NCBI GenBank assembly: GCA_017620975.1
Contig: JAGAUD010000012.1
Span: forward strand, 33,315 to 97,314
Length of the DNA stretch: 64,000 nt
Source: Lachnospiraceae bacterium
GTDB lineage: Bacteria; Bacillota_A; Clostridia; Lachnospirales; Lachnospiraceae
Reading direction: 5' to 3'
Shown here: piece by piece, positions 1-8,887 of the stretch
Layout: each line of letters starts with the position of its first letter
Position numbering within the stretch: position 1 is the stretch's first letter
Program-made: the position numbers and the translations under genes
Notes under the pieces: generated by a model
What the model saw: the letters and a program-made list of their open reading frames with translations, nothing else
Database searches by the model: none
Told to the model about the DNA's origin: nothing

Positions 1-174
1 GTAGATAAAAAGGAAGAGATGCTGGATGAGGATATCGAGAAGTTGATTGAGGAAAGACAGGCAGCCAGAAAGGCAAGGAATTTTGCAAGAGCAGATGAAA
101 TCAGAGGAGAGCTTCTGGCGAAAGGTATCATTTTGGAAGATACACGTGAGGGTGTAAAATGGAAGAGAGCGTAA
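1..174 (+). CDS. cysS: Cysteinyl-tRNA synthetase, C-terminal end (partial)
   Basis: The open frame enters from the left edge and ends at TAA 172-174, giving 58 C-terminal residues. The segment is the highly charged helical tail of class I CysRS, with the motif [14 protein letters not shown] followed by [15 protein letters not shown], typical of the anticodon-proximal C-terminal domain. CysRS charges tRNA-Cys with cysteine in the cytoplasm. The catalytic domain lies outside the window. The next gene starts 16 bases before this stop, so the two are translationally coupled, and cysS followed by mrnC and rlmB is the usual Clostridia/Bacillus order. Identification is firm despite the short stretch. 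Confidence 0.93.
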   Translation, partial: VDKKEEMLDEDIEKLIEERQAARKARNFARADEIRGELLAKGIILEDTREGVKWKRA

Positions 175-614
175 GCGCGGTGCAGAACAGCCTTTTGGAT
201 AGTATCAAAGAGACATTTGCCTGTAAAGAGACAGATGTCAGAGCCTACTCACCATTGACACTGGCCTATATCGGAGACGTGGTATACGATCTTATCATCA
301 GGACCGTAGTAGTGGAACGGGGAAACCGGGCAGCTAACGAGCTGCACAAACGTACTATTCAGTATGTGAAGGCACAGACTCAGGCGCAGATGATTGAGGC
401 ACTGCTTCCCCTGCTCTCTGAGGAGGAAGAAGCAGTCTATAAAAGAGGACGTAATGCCAAATCTTATACGTCTGCCAAGAATGCTTCCATCGGAGATTAT
501 CGTAAGGCTACCGGTTTTGAGGCACTGCTTGGGTACCTGTATTTGTTAAATCGCATGGATCGGGTATTGGAACTGTGTAAACAGGGGATTGAAGCTGTGC
601 ATCTGACGATATAG
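159..614 (+). CDS. mrnC: Mini-ribonuclease III
   Basis: This 151-residue protein is a stand-alone RNase III catalytic domain without a dsRNA-binding domain, as in Mini-III of Bacillus, which trims the ends of 23S rRNA precursor. The frame shows the family pattern: [14 protein letters not shown] near residues 32-45 with the acidic catalytic positions, RGRNAKS near 96-102, and a second acidic helix [11 protein letters not shown] near 119-129. It starts inside the end of cysS (16-base overlap) and is followed after 40 bases by rlmB, another 23S rRNA maturation enzyme, consistent with one operon. Length matches the family. Confidence 0.92.
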   Translation: MEESVSAVQNSLLDSIKETFACKETDVRAYSPLTLAYIGDVVYDLIIRTVVVERGNRAANELHKRTIQYVKAQTQAQMIEALLPLLSEEEEAVYKRGRNAKSYTSAKNASIGDYRKATGFEALLGYLYLLNRMDRVLELCKQGIEAVHLTI

Positions 615-654
615 GGATAAAGTAATAAAAACTGCAGCAAAGAAGGAGGAATCC

Positions 655-1398
655 ATGGGATACCAGGAATTCACCATAGAAGGCAGAAATGCCGTAATAG
701 AGGCTTATCGTTCAGGTAAGCCCATTGATAAGATTTTCATACTGGACGGATGTCAGGATGGTCCTGTTATGACCATTAAGAGAGAAGCCAAGAAGCATGA
801 CACCATGGTAAAATATGTGACCAGAGAGCGTCTTGACCAGTTATCCGAAACAGGTAAGCATCAGGGTGTAATTGCTTATGCGGCAGCGTATGAATACGCT
901 GAGGTAGAAGATATCCTGAAGGCAGCAAGAGACAAGGGAGAGGCACCGTTTATTTTCCTGCTTGATAATATTGAAGATCCTCATAATCTGGGAGCGATTA
1001 TCAGAACAGCCAACCTGGCAGGTGCTCATGGGGTCATCATTCCCAAGAATCGTGCTGTGGGGCTGACTGCTACGGTTGCCAGAACTTCTGCGGGAGCACT
1101 GAACTACACACCGGTAGCCAGGGTCACCAATCTGGCCAAGACCATTGAAGAGTTAAAAAAGGAAGGTCTGTGGTTCGTCTGTGCGGATATGGGTGGTACT
1201 ACTATGTATCAGTTGGATCTGAAGGGTGCTATAGGTCTTGTCATCGGCAATGAGGGTGAAGGTGTAGGCAGGCTTGTGAAAGAGAAATGCGATATGATTG
1301 CTTCGATTCCCATGAAAGGGGATATTGATTCCCTGAATGCTTCTGTGGCAGCAGGTGTGCTGGCTTATGAAATTGTGCGCCAGAGGCTTCAGGCATAG
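655..1398 (+). CDS. rlmB: 23S rRNA (guanosine-2'-O)-methyltransferase RlmB
   Basis: This 247-residue SpoU/TrmH-family methyltransferase uses SAM to 2'-O-methylate a 23S rRNA guanosine. Residues 1-75 form the substrate-binding domain, opening with EGRNAVIEAYRSGKPIDKI. The SPOUT trefoil-knot domain follows, with the three signature motifs LDNIEDPHNLGAIIRTA (about 103-119), LVIGNEGEGV (about 195-204) and IPMKGDIDSLNASVAAG (about 218-234). The start is set by an AAGGAGGA ribosome site 642-649. It lies between mrnC and sigH in one transcription unit. Other SpoU paralogues such as TrmH are possible, but the N-terminal domain and neighbourhood favour RlmB. Confidence 0.92.
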   Translation: MGYQEFTIEGRNAVIEAYRSGKPIDKIFILDGCQDGPVMTIKREAKKHDTMVKYVTRERLDQLSETGKHQGVIAYAAAYEYAEVEDILKAARDKGEAPFIFLLDNIEDPHNLGAIIRTANLAGAHGVIIPKNRAVGLTATVARTSAGALNYTPVARVTNLAKTIEELKKEGLWFVCADMGGTTMYQLDLKGAIGLVIGNEGEGVGRLVKEKCDMIASIPMKGDIDSLNASVAAGVLAYEIVRQRLQA

Positions 1399-1412
1399 AA
1401 AGGAAGAATCAT

Positions 1413-2039
1413 TTGGAAAGCAGGAATCGATATCAGGAATACGACAGCATGACGGATGAGGAACTGATAGACAGGCTGCGCAGCGGTGAAGAGGCGATCA
1501 TGGATTATATCTGTGACAAGTATAAGAACCTGGTAAGGAGTAAGGCGAAATCCATGTTTATCCTGGGCGGAGACAATGAAGATCTGATTCAGGAGGGGAT
1601 GATCGGGCTGTTCAAGGCGGTGAGAGACTACGACAGCGGCAGAGACGCCAGTTTCTTTACCTTTGCGGATCTGTGTGTCAGCAGGCAGCTTTATACGGCT
1701 GTGCAGGCATCTCAGCGTAAAAAGCATTTTCCTTTAAATACTTATGTGTCTCTTTACAGTAATCCGTCTGATCATACAGATGGAAAGGACATGGAATTAT
1801 TGGAATCCCTTGCGCGCTGCACTCAGCAAAGTCCGGAGGAGCTTTTCCTGGATAAGGAAAGAGTGGAATATCTGGAAAAAGCAATTGAAAAGGAGCTTAG
1901 CTCTTTCGAAAAGCAGGTACTGGATTTGTATCAGACCGGAATGAGTTATTCCCAGATTGCAAGGGTGTTGGGCAGGGATGAGAAGTCCACAGACAATGCA
2001 TTACAGCGGTTGAAAGCGAAGATAAAGAAGATGCTCTGA
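1413..2039 (+). CDS. sigH: RNA polymerase sigma factor SigH (Spo0H-like)
   Basis: This is a 208-residue sigma-70-family factor of the SigH group, which in Bacillus and Clostridium drives early-sporulation and stationary-phase genes. Region 2 is visible around residues 20-90 (YKNLVRSKAKSMFILGG, EDLIQEGMIGLFKAVRDYD) and region 4 with its helix-turn-helix at the C terminus (MSYSQIARVLGRDEKSTDNA). I chose TTG 1413 because it is preceded by AGGAAG and the protein aligns from its first residues. It is the last gene of the cysS-mrnC-rlmB cluster, as in many Clostridia, and is closed by a clear terminator. Confidence 0.9.
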   Translation: MESRNRYQEYDSMTDEELIDRLRSGEEAIMDYICDKYKNLVRSKAKSMFILGGDNEDLIQEGMIGLFKAVRDYDSGRDASFFTFADLCVSRQLYTAVQASQRKKHFPLNTYVSLYSNPSDHTDGKDMELLESLARCTQQSPEELFLDKERVEYLEKAIEKELSSFEKQVLDLYQTGMSYSQIARVLGRDEKSTDNALQRLKAKIKKML

Positions 2040-2054
2040 AAATGAAAAGATGCG

Positions 2055-2091
2055 GCTTCGGGTGTAGGATAAGACATCCGAAGCTTTCTTT
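2055..2091 (+). terminator. Rho-independent terminator after sigH
   Basis: An 11-bp stem (2055-2065 with 2074-2084, one G-U pair) and an 8-base loop are followed by TTTCTTTT. It separates the sigH operon from the RND gene, which has its own promoter just downstream. Confidence 0.85.
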
Positions 2092-2104
2092 TGCGTAACG
2101 TTTA

Positions 2105-2165
2105 TTGACAGGGAAAAAACAGCGAATTATAATCAAATATAGGCGGCCGGTCAGGTGACCGGCCG
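2105..2165 (+). promoter_or_regulatory. Consensus sigma-A promoter with a 22-bp palindrome in the initially transcribed region
   Basis: A perfect TTGACA (2105-2110), a 17-bp spacer and a perfect TATAAT (2128-2133) precede the RND gene. The expected start of transcription is near 2140. A perfect 10-bp inverted repeat with a 2-base centre, CGGCCGGTCA-GG-TGACCGGCCG, lies at 2144-2165, where a bound repressor would block promoter escape. A consensus promoter plus an operator-like palindrome is what a TetR/MarR-type repressor target looks like. The same sequence could act as a 5'-UTR hairpin instead. No repressor gene is adjacent. Confidence 0.7.
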
Positions 2166-2192
2166 TGTGCGTTAGGAAAGAGGAGACAATCA

Positions 2193-5100
2193 ATGATATC
2201 AAAATTCAGTGTAAAGAAGCCATATACGGTGCTGGTGGGCGTAATTCTGATCATCGTTCTTGGTGTTGTATCGTTTACAAGAATGACTACAGATCTGCTG
2301 CCCAATATCAGTCTGCCATATGTAATTGTAATGACTACTTATCCCGGTGCCAGTCCTGAAACAGTGGAAACGGTTGTGACCAAGCCGGTGGAGTCCGGCA
2401 TGGCAACCGTTAGTAACATTGAGAGTATCAGTTCTGTTTCGGCGGAGAATTATTCTGTAGTCATCATGGAATTTGCCCAGTCTACCAGTATGGATTCGGT
2501 TTCTCTGGAAATCAGAGAAAATCTGGACCAGATCAAGTCCTATTGGGGTGATTCTGTGGGTAATCCCATTATCATGAAGCTGAATCCGGATATGCTGCCG
2601 GTCATGGTAGCAGCTGCCGGTGTAGAAGGGATGGATGATGCTGAGGTCAGTGCCTATGTAGAAAGTGAAATCATTCCGGAGCTGGAGAGCCTGGAAGGAG
2701 TAGCCAGTGTCAGTGCCACCGGTCTTCTGGAGGAAAGCGTAAATGTCATTATCAGTCAGGAAAAGGTAGATGGCATTAACGCGAAAGTTTTTGCTTCCAT
2801 TGATGAGCAAATGGCTGATGCTGAGAAAGAATTGGCTGATGGAAAGCAACAGATTCTGGATTCCCGGAAAGAGATTGCGGAGGGAAAGAAAGAGCTGGCA
2901 GAAGGAGAACTGGAACTCATCAAAGGGAAGAGTGAACTGGAAACGGGAAAAGAGACCTTAAGCAGCCAGCAGGATGCTGCCAACACTACGTTGGCGCAGA
3001 CCAAGCAGCAGTTGTTAACTGCGAAGACAGATCTGGAAGCTGCCAAAATCAATCTGACCACGAATCTGACTACTGCCCGATCTATGGATGCAAGTATCAA
3101 TGAGATTGATATTATCCTGGGGGCTTCCCAGGCTTATAAAAATGCCTATGAAAGCATGATGAATGCTACTGTTACAGATGGTGATGCTGTTACAGCAGCA
3201 CAGTACAGAGATTCTATTAATAATCTGAAGAATTCTGTGATGGGAAGTGCAATGTTGTCGCAGATGGCAGAAGCCGGTGAGGAACTGAAGGATGCATACG
3301 ACCAACTAAACAACCTTGACTGGACATCTTCAGAAAATCACGATGCAGTGGAGGCGTGCCTTGATACACTGGTGCTTCAGTCATCTGTACCGCTTGCAAT
3401 TCAAAAACTGAAGATGATGGATGTGCTGAATGGCCTTACTTCAAGCCTTGGGCTGGAAGCGTATGAAGTGATGGCGACAGAGACCTTAAACACATTGGAA
3501 GAAAAGCTGGCTGCCGTCAATGCCGGACTTGTGGAGGTGGAAAAGGGGGAACTGACTGCAGCGATAGAGTTTGCCAATGCCAATGCTCAGATGCAGTTAG
3601 GAGAATATCAGATGGAAATCGCCCAGGCACAGCTGGATTCCGTTAAAGAGCAGCTGAAGAGCGGTGAGGCACAGCTGGATAGTGCTCGGGAAGAAATCGA
3701 AAAGGGTGAACAGCAGCTGGAAGATGCGAAAGAGACGGCCTATGAACAGGCAGATATGACAGAAATATTGACCGTAGATACCATCAAAGGGCTTTTGACA
3801 GCGCAGAATTTTTCCATGCCGGCAGGATATGTTACAGAAGAAGGGATTGACTATCTGGTTAGAGTGGGAGATAAGCCATCTACAGTCGAGGAATTGAAAG
3901 TCATGCCCTTACTGGATCTTCATATGGACGGTGTGCCTGTCATTACCCTTGGAGACGTGGCGGACGTCTTCTATACGGATAACTCTGATGCCATCTACAC
4001 CAACGTAAACGGCAGTTCCGGTGTTATGCTTTCCGTTCAGAAGCAGACGGGATATTCTACGGGAGAGGTATCTGACAGATTAAAGGAGCGTTTTGAAGAC
4101 CTTCAGGAAGATAATCCGGATCTGCAGCTGATTACCCTGTCAGACCAGGGAATTTATATTGATCTGGTCATGGATTCTATCATAAATAATATTTTGTTTG
4201 GTGCAATCCTGGCAATTTTCATTTTGATAATCTTTTTAAAAGATATCCGCCCCACGCTTGTGGTAGCAATTTCCATACCTATCAGCCTTGTGACAGCTGT
4301 AGTATGTATGTATTTCAGTGGTGTGACCCTGAATATCATTTCCTTGTCAGGACTGGCACTTGGTATCGGTATGCTGGTAGATAACTCTATTGTGGTAATA
4401 GAAAACATCTACCGACTGAGGGGAGAAGGTCATTCCATGCAGGAAGCGGCGACAGAAGGTGCCAAAGAGGTAGCCGGTGCCATTATGGCATCTACACTCA
4501 CGACCATCTGTGTGTTCCTGCCCATTGTATTCATGGAGGGCATTACAAAGCAGTTGTTTGTGGATATGGGACTGACCATTGCGTATTCCCTGCTGGCCAG
4601 CCTGGTAATTGCATTAACAGTAGTTCCGGCTATGGCATCCAAAGTGTTGACAGGTACCGGTGAGCAGAAAGAAGGAAAGCTGTTTGCGTTTCTGGTGAAT
4701 GGTTATGTAAAAGTGCTTGAACTGGCTCTGAATTGTAAATCTCTTGTGTTTGTCCTGGTGATTGCACTGTTGGTTGTCAATGCTGCGGCTTCTATCAGTA
4801 AAGGTACAGCCTTTATGCCGGATATGGATTCTACACAGCTGACGGTATCCGTGAATCTGGAGGAAGGTTCTACGCTGAAAGAAACAGCAGAATTAACCAA
4901 TCAAGTAGTAGAAAGAATCATGGAACTGGAGAATGTGAAGGATGTAGGAGCCATGGCAAGCAGTTCCGGTATGTCCATGCTTGGAGCATCCGGCAATACC
5001 GGTACCGAATCTACCACAATTTATGTAACTACCGTAGATGAGAAGACCATGACCAATGAGGAAATCGGAGAACTGATTCTGGAAAGTACACAAGACCTGG

Positions 5101-6239
5101 ATGCTGAGATTACAGTAGATACTTCCAGTATGGACATGAGTGCTATGGGCGGCAGCGGTATTTCTATTCAGGTACAGGGAAAGGAATTGGACGAATTACA
5201 GATGATAGCCTCTCAGGTAGCCGGAATTGTGGCGGAAGTGGAGGGCACGGAAAATGTATCTGATGGTATGGAGGATGCGGATGAAGAGCTTCGTATTGTT
5301 ATTGACAGAGAGAAAGCAATAGGATATGGACTTACTGTAGCTCAGGTATATTCGGAGATCTACACCAGGCTGGCTGAGGTCGGCAGTGCCACCACACTTG
5401 TTGCGGCTGACAAGGACTATAATGTGTATGTGACCAGTGAGGCGAACCGGGAGTTGACCAGAGAATTGATTAAGGATCTGGAGATTAAGGGTACGGATGA
5501 AAATGGTGAAGCTGTTAAAGTTCTGTTACGTGAAATTGCAGAATTTCAGACTGCGCAGTCATTGAACTCTATTAACAGAGCAGATCAGACGCGTTATATC
5601 TCCGTATCTGCATCTATAGCAAAAGGTTATAATGTTGGTATCGTTTCCGCAAAAGTAGAGGAGAGACTGGATGAATACGAGATGCCGGATGGTTACAAAC
5701 TGGTATTTTCCGGTGAAAATGAGACAATTAATGATGCAATGAAGCAAGTAATGCTGATGTTGGTATTGGCGCTCGTATTCATGTATCTGATCATGGTAGC
5801 ACAGTTCCAGTCCTTACTATCTCCGTTCATCATCATGTTTACCATACCCCTTGCTTTTACAGGCGGTTTCATGGGATTGTATCTGACCGGCAGTGAGGTC
5901 AGCGTCATAGCGATGATTGGTTTCGTTATGCTGTGCGGTATCATAGTAAATAACGGTATTGTACTGATTGACTACATGAACCAACTTATAGAGGGAGGTA
6001 TGAACAAGAGGGATGCCATCCTAAATGCAGGGCAAACCAGATTGAGACCTGTATTAATGACAGCGCTGACGACCATTTTGGCATTGTCTACTATGGTATT
6101 CAGCCACGATATGGGTTCTGAGATGACAAAGCCTATGTCTATTGTTACGATTGGTGGTCTGACATACGGTACTTTGCTTACCCTCATTGTCATTCCATGT
6201 ATTTATGACTGCTTTATAAGAAATAAGAAAAGCGAATAA
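2193..6239 (+). CDS. RND-family efflux permease with a large coiled-coil insertion
   Basis: This 1348-residue AcrB/MMPL-superfamily transporter is presumed to be a proton-driven exporter. Residues 1-30 hold TM1 after a short cytoplasmic start. The first extracytoplasmic loop contains the porter motif TYPGASPETVETVVTKPVE, then from about 200 to 530 a Glu/Lys/Ala-rich heptad region interrupted near 300-430. A helical bundle follows (LSGLALGIGMLVDNSIVVIEN, the TM4 Asp region). The second half repeats the plan (second loop about 870-1170, second bundle to the end). Ordinary AcrB-type proteins are about 1050 residues, so roughly 300 extra residues sit in the coiled-coil block. No membrane-fusion or outer-membrane partner is encoded nearby, as expected for a Gram-positive. 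Substrate is unknown. Confidence 0.88.
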   Translation: MISKFSVKKPYTVLVGVILIIVLGVVSFTRMTTDLLPNISLPYVIVMTTYPGASPETVETVVTKPVESGMATVSNIESISSVSAENYSVVIMEFAQSTSMDSVSLEIRENLDQIKSYWGDSVGNPIIMKLNPDMLPVMVAAAGVEGMDDAEVSAYVESEIIPELESLEGVASVSATGLLEESVNVIISQEKVDGINAKVFASIDEQMADAEKELADGKQQILDSRKEIAEGKKELAEGELELIKGKSELETGKETLSSQQDAANTTLAQTKQQLLTAKTDLEAAKINLTTNLTTARSMDASINEIDIILGASQAYKNAYESMMNATVTDGDAVTAAQYRDSINNLKNSVMGSAMLSQMAEAGEELKDAYDQLNNLDWTSSENHDAVEACLDTLVLQSSVPLAIQKLKMMDVLNGLTSSLGLEAYEVMATETLNTLEEKLAAVNAGLVEVEKGELTAAIEFANANAQMQLGEYQMEIAQAQLDSVKEQLKSGEAQLDSAREEIEKGEQQLEDAKETAYEQADMTEILTVDTIKGLLTAQNFSMPAGYVTEEGIDYLVRVGDKPSTVEELKVMPLLDLHMDGVPVITLGDVADVFYTDNSDAIYTNVNGSSGVMLSVQKQTGYSTGEVSDRLKERFEDLQEDNPDLQLITLSDQGIYIDLVMDSIINNILFGAILAIFILIIFLKDIRPTLVVAISIPISLVTAVVCMYFSGVTLNIISLSGLALGIGMLVDNSIVVIENIYRLRGEGHSMQEAATEGAKEVAGAIMASTLTTICVFLPIVFMEGITKQLFVDMGLTIAYSLLASLVIALTVVPAMASKVLTGTGEQKEGKLFAFLVNGYVKVLELALNCKSLVFVLVIALLVVNAAASISKGTAFMPDMDSTQLTVSVNLEEGSTLKETAELTNQVVERIMELENVKDVGAMASSSGMSMLGASGNTGTESTTIYVTTVDEKTMTNEEIGELILESTQDLDAEITVDTSSMDMSAMGGSGISIQVQGKELDELQMIASQVAGIVAEVEGTENVSDGMEDADEELRIVIDREKAIGYGLTVAQVYSEIYTRLAEVGSATTLVAADKDYNVYVTSEANRELTRELIKDLEIKGTDENGEAVKVLLREIAEFQTAQSLNSINRADQTRYISVSASIAKGYNVGIVSAKVEERLDEYEMPDGYKLVFSGENETINDAMKQVMLMLVLALVFMYLIMVAQFQSLLSPFIIMFTIPLAFTGGFMGLYLTGSEVSVIAMIGFVMLCGIIVNNGIVLIDYMNQLIEGGMNKRDAILNAGQTRLRPVLMTALTTILALSTMVFSHDMGSEMTKPMSIVTIGGLTYGTLLTLIVIPCIYDCFIRNKKSE

Positions 6240-6247
6240 TTATTCAT

Positions 6248-6286
6248 GCGGAGATTTGAAATTTAATAAATCTCCGCTTTCTTATT
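6248..6286 (+). terminator. Rho-independent terminator after the RND gene
   Basis: A perfect 10-bp stem (GCGGAGATTT 6248-6257 with 6268-6277) and 10-base loop are followed by TTTCTT, directly after the RND stop codon. Confidence 0.85.
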
Positions 6287-6355
6287 CCTAAAATTAAAAA
6301 AATATGGTATACTTAAAAAGAAACAGTTTTCATACAAAAGGGGAGATGAGAAAAG

Positions 6356-7672
6356 ATGACAATGTTTCAGCAGACGATATACAGTATAGTGGTTTCCTAC
6401 ATCAGTGTATGCGTCATGCTCTTTCTGCCATTTTATCTGTTGGATTGTAAAGGGAAAAAGGTTGTCCTGACTTATTGGGGGACGACTATCTTAGGATTTC
6501 TGGTTATGGAAATAATCAGATATTATATCTTTCACCCACTGTGGCTGATACTTACGTTGATTATGATTGTGTATTGTATCCTTGTATTTGTTCTGTTTCG
6601 GGACAGGGTGGGGAGGAAAACAGCGGTATGCGTGGCACAACTCATGCTGCTCCTGACAGGTGAGATTATTACTTATTCTTTGTTGAAAAAGATGGGGATT
6701 CTATGGGATTTCAGGCTTCGTATGCAGGATACAACGGTGCATCAGGGAACGGTGATTGCCAATATGGTATCCCATATGCTGAATATGTATTTTATTGTCT
6801 TTTGGAAAGTGGTAATGGAGAGGGAGAGGAAACGATCTTATTTTCTGTACATTATCATACCACTTTACCAGACTGTGCTTTTGGTTATATTTTTAAGTCA
6901 GGCGGAAGTATTTGACTGGGATGTAGCTATGCTGGGAGTGGCGCTCCTTACGATAGGGATTGCAGTGAACATGGTGACCATATATCTCTATCATAATTTA
7001 GAGCAAAAAGCGGAGATAGAAGAGGAATTGACCATACTTTATCAGCAGAGGCAGAATGAGTTGAATTACTATAGAATGACGGAGCAGTATATTGAACAGA
7101 TGCGGGAAATCAGACACGAATTCGTCAACCAGATTCAGACAGCCTATCTGATGATTCAAAAGGGTGGAGATACAGAACTTGCCAGGCAGTTGCTATCCGA
7201 TTCTTATGAAAGACTGCAGAATGTAAAGCTGATGCAATATTGTGAAAATCCTGTGGTAAACGCGCTTATCAGTGCCAAAGAACAGAAGGCTTCGGCTAAT
7301 CATATTACATTTAAGGCAAAATGTAAAACAGAAGATATTCATCAAATGGATGAAATTGATATCTGTAGTCTGTTTGGCAATCTTCTGGATAATGCTGTTG
7401 AGGCATGCTTAAGGATGCCTCAAGACAGCATACGGATTATTGAGCTTGGAATGTGGAAAAAAGGAGGTTATCAGATTATTCAGGTCAGCAATACCTATCA
7501 GCAGGAACACAATGGCCTGGAATTATTTGAAACGAGTAAAAAAGATGTACTGAACCATGGTTATGGCATAAAATTGATAGAGAAAATCTGTCTCAAATAT
7601 AGTGGGGAATTGAGAACACAGATCACAGAGGAACGGGTAATCGTGACAGTATACTTAAAGATAAATCAGTAA
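6356..7672 (+). CDS. GHKL-domain sensor histidine kinase (AgrC-like)
   Basis: This 438-residue kinase has about six hydrophobic segments in residues 1-215 and a coiled dimerisation stretch (EQKAEIEEELTILYQQRQ). The H-box EIRHEFVNQIQT follows near residue 250, then a GHKL ATPase with N-box LFGNLLDNAVEACL (about 338-351) and G-box GYGIKLI (about 401-407). This is the HPK10/AgrC architecture, usually sensing a peptide or small hydrophobic ligand through the membrane domain. A possible -10 TATACT lies at 6308-6313 and an AAAAGGGGAG ribosome site precedes ATG. The response regulator follows after 18 bases. No AgrB/AgrD pair is encoded nearby, so the ligand is unknown. Confidence 0.9.
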   Translation: MTMFQQTIYSIVVSYISVCVMLFLPFYLLDCKGKKVVLTYWGTTILGFLVMEIIRYYIFHPLWLILTLIMIVYCILVFVLFRDRVGRKTAVCVAQLMLLLTGEIITYSLLKKMGILWDFRLRMQDTTVHQGTVIANMVSHMLNMYFIVFWKVVMERERKRSYFLYIIIPLYQTVLLVIFLSQAEVFDWDVAMLGVALLTIGIAVNMVTIYLYHNLEQKAEIEEELTILYQQRQNELNYYRMTEQYIEQMREIRHEFVNQIQTAYLMIQKGGDTELARQLLSDSYERLQNVKLMQYCENPVVNALISAKEQKASANHITFKAKCKTEDIHQMDEIDICSLFGNLLDNAVEACLRMPQDSIRIIELGMWKKGGYQIIQVSNTYQQEHNGLELFETSKKDVLNHGYGIKLIEKICLKYSGELRTQITEERVIVTVYLKINQ

Positions 7673-7690
7673 AGAACAGGGGAAGAAAAT

Positions 7691-8410
7691 ATGATAAGAA
7701 TTACCATTTGTGATGATGATGTGGAAATATGTGAATACATAAAAGCGCTGTTGCTTGCAAAATATGAAGAGGAAGTAAGTATTACCTTATATAGCAGCGC
7801 TGAAGAGTTGGAAAGTGATTATACCAAAAAAGAGCGAAATATTGCGGATATCCTGCTTATGGATATCGATCTGCACGGAGTGAACGGAATTGATGTGGCA
7901 GCAGCTATACAGGAGCAGTTCAGTGAAGTAAAGGTTATTTTTATTACAGGACATATTGAATACTGTACGGAGATATTTCGGGCCAATCCTAATAATTTTT
8001 TAATGAAGCCGATCGAAGCAGAGGCCCTGTATGGGGCTATAGAACGTGCCGGAAAGCAGATTCTGGAAGAGATAAAAGATTGCTTCGTTGTGACCTGTAA
8101 AGGGAGTGTATTTAAAGTCAAGGCCAGGGATATTTTTTACCTTGAGAGCGAAAAGCGCACAGTTATATTGCATAGCCGCGGGGAAGACTGGACTGTTTAC
8201 AGGAAATTGGATGATGTTCAAAAAGAATTGCCCGATTATTTCCTAAGATGTCATCAGAGTTATCTGGTGAATATGAACGAGATCAAAAGTCTGATGCCGT
8301 TAAGGCTGAAATTATTTAACGGAGCAGAGATACCGATCAGCCGTCCGAAATACAAGGAGGCAAAAGAAACTTTTTTGAGATTTCTGGGTCAGGATATTAT
8401 GGATGAATAA
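7691..8410 (+). CDS. LytTR-family response regulator (AgrA-like)
   Basis: This 239-residue two-domain regulator has a receiver domain at residues 1-120 with the acidic pair DDD near the start, a phospho-acceptor Asp in LLMDIDLHG near residue 56, and a conserved Lys in LMKPIEAEAL. A LytTR DNA-binding domain covers about 135-235 (VKARDIFYLESEKRTV, FLRCHQSYLVNM). LytTR proteins bind imperfect direct repeats in promoter DNA. It is co-transcribed with the GHKL kinase 18 bases upstream, and the pair should form a phosphorelay. The gene downstream has its own strong promoter and may be a target, though this is only inferred from proximity. Confidence 0.92.
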   Translation: MIRITICDDDVEICEYIKALLLAKYEEEVSITLYSSAEELESDYTKKERNIADILLMDIDLHGVNGIDVAAAIQEQFSEVKVIFITGHIEYCTEIFRANPNNFLMKPIEAEALYGAIERAGKQILEEIKDCFVVTCKGSVFKVKARDIFYLESEKRTVILHSRGEDWTVYRKLDDVQKELPDYFLRCHQSYLVNMNEIKSLMPLRLKLFNGAEIPISRPKYKEAKETFLRFLGQDIMDE

Positions 8411-8421
8411 GTAATAAACTA

Positions 8422-8466
8422 TTTGCACTCTTTTTTCTGGTGTGCTATAATGCATTAGAGTGCAAA
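8422..8466 (+). promoter_or_regulatory. Extended -10 promoter flanked by a 9-bp inverted repeat
   Basis: TTGCAC (8423-8428), a 17-bp spacer and TATAAT (8446-8451) with an upstream TG form a strong sigma-A promoter. TTTGCACTC (8422-8430) overlaps the -35 and its exact inverted copy GAGTGCAAA (8458-8466) covers the expected start of transcription. The half-sites differ by one base from CIRCE half-sites, but the 27-base spacing rules out a standard CIRCE. Confidence 0.6.
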
Positions 8467-8481
8467 AGGGAGGTAGACATC

Positions 8482-8769
8482 ATGCAACAGACATTCAGTA
8501 CAGTGAAAGTAAATAATGAGATAGAGTTATGTGAGGTAATGAATATAGCTTGCAGGAAGGAAATCGAGAGAGCACTTTTGAAGAACAGAATTTCTTACTA
8601 CATACGTTGGCCAAGAACCACTATCTTTAATAAAAAGAAGGAAAACTGTATCATCTGCGTGAATGATAATTCAAAAGAAGAGGCAGAGGCGGTCGTACGT
8701 ATGGTGTGCGAGGAGACAGGATATCAGGTAAAGTTCATTATGAAAAAATCTCACAATGACTATCTGTAA
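8482..8769 (+). CDS. Small conserved-looking protein of unknown function (95 aa)
   Basis: I do not recognise this protein. ATG 8482 is chosen because GGGAGGT (8468-8474) sits at proper spacing, while an earlier in-frame ATG at 8440 lies within the promoter. The 95 residues contain no signal peptide or membrane segment. The pattern is helix-strand-helix: an EVMNIACRKEIERALLKNRI helix, an aromatic strand ISYYIRW, a strand ENCIICVND, then a helix EEAEAVVRMV. This vaguely resembles small alpha/beta regulatory domains such as DUF2007, but that is weak. It lies between the AgrA-like regulator and the tRNA-Thr pair and has its own promoter. Confidence 0.65.
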   Translation: MQQTFSTVKVNNEIELCEVMNIACRKEIERALLKNRISYYIRWPRTTIFNKKKENCIICVNDNSKEEAEAVVRMVCEETGYQVKFIMKKSHNDYL

Positions 8770-8819
8770 ATTGTTTTAAAAAAGGTGCAATTTTTTGCTC
8801 CAAAAGATTCAATTTCTTG

Positions 8820-8848
8820 TTGACAAAAGGACAAGCTTTTGATAGAAT
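8820..8848 (+). promoter_or_regulatory. Promoter of the tRNA-Thr pair
   Basis: TTGACA (8820-8825), a 17-bp spacer and TAGAAT (8843-8848) lie 40 bases before the first tRNA. Confidence 0.75.
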
Positions 8849-8887
8849 AATACACGGTGATTGCGAAAAAATATTTTCCAATACAGT

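Noticed and set aside
8770..8819. Terminator after the 95-aa gene
   Set aside because: GGTGCAA/TTGCTCC has a mismatch and is followed by AAAAG, not T-rich on the + strand.
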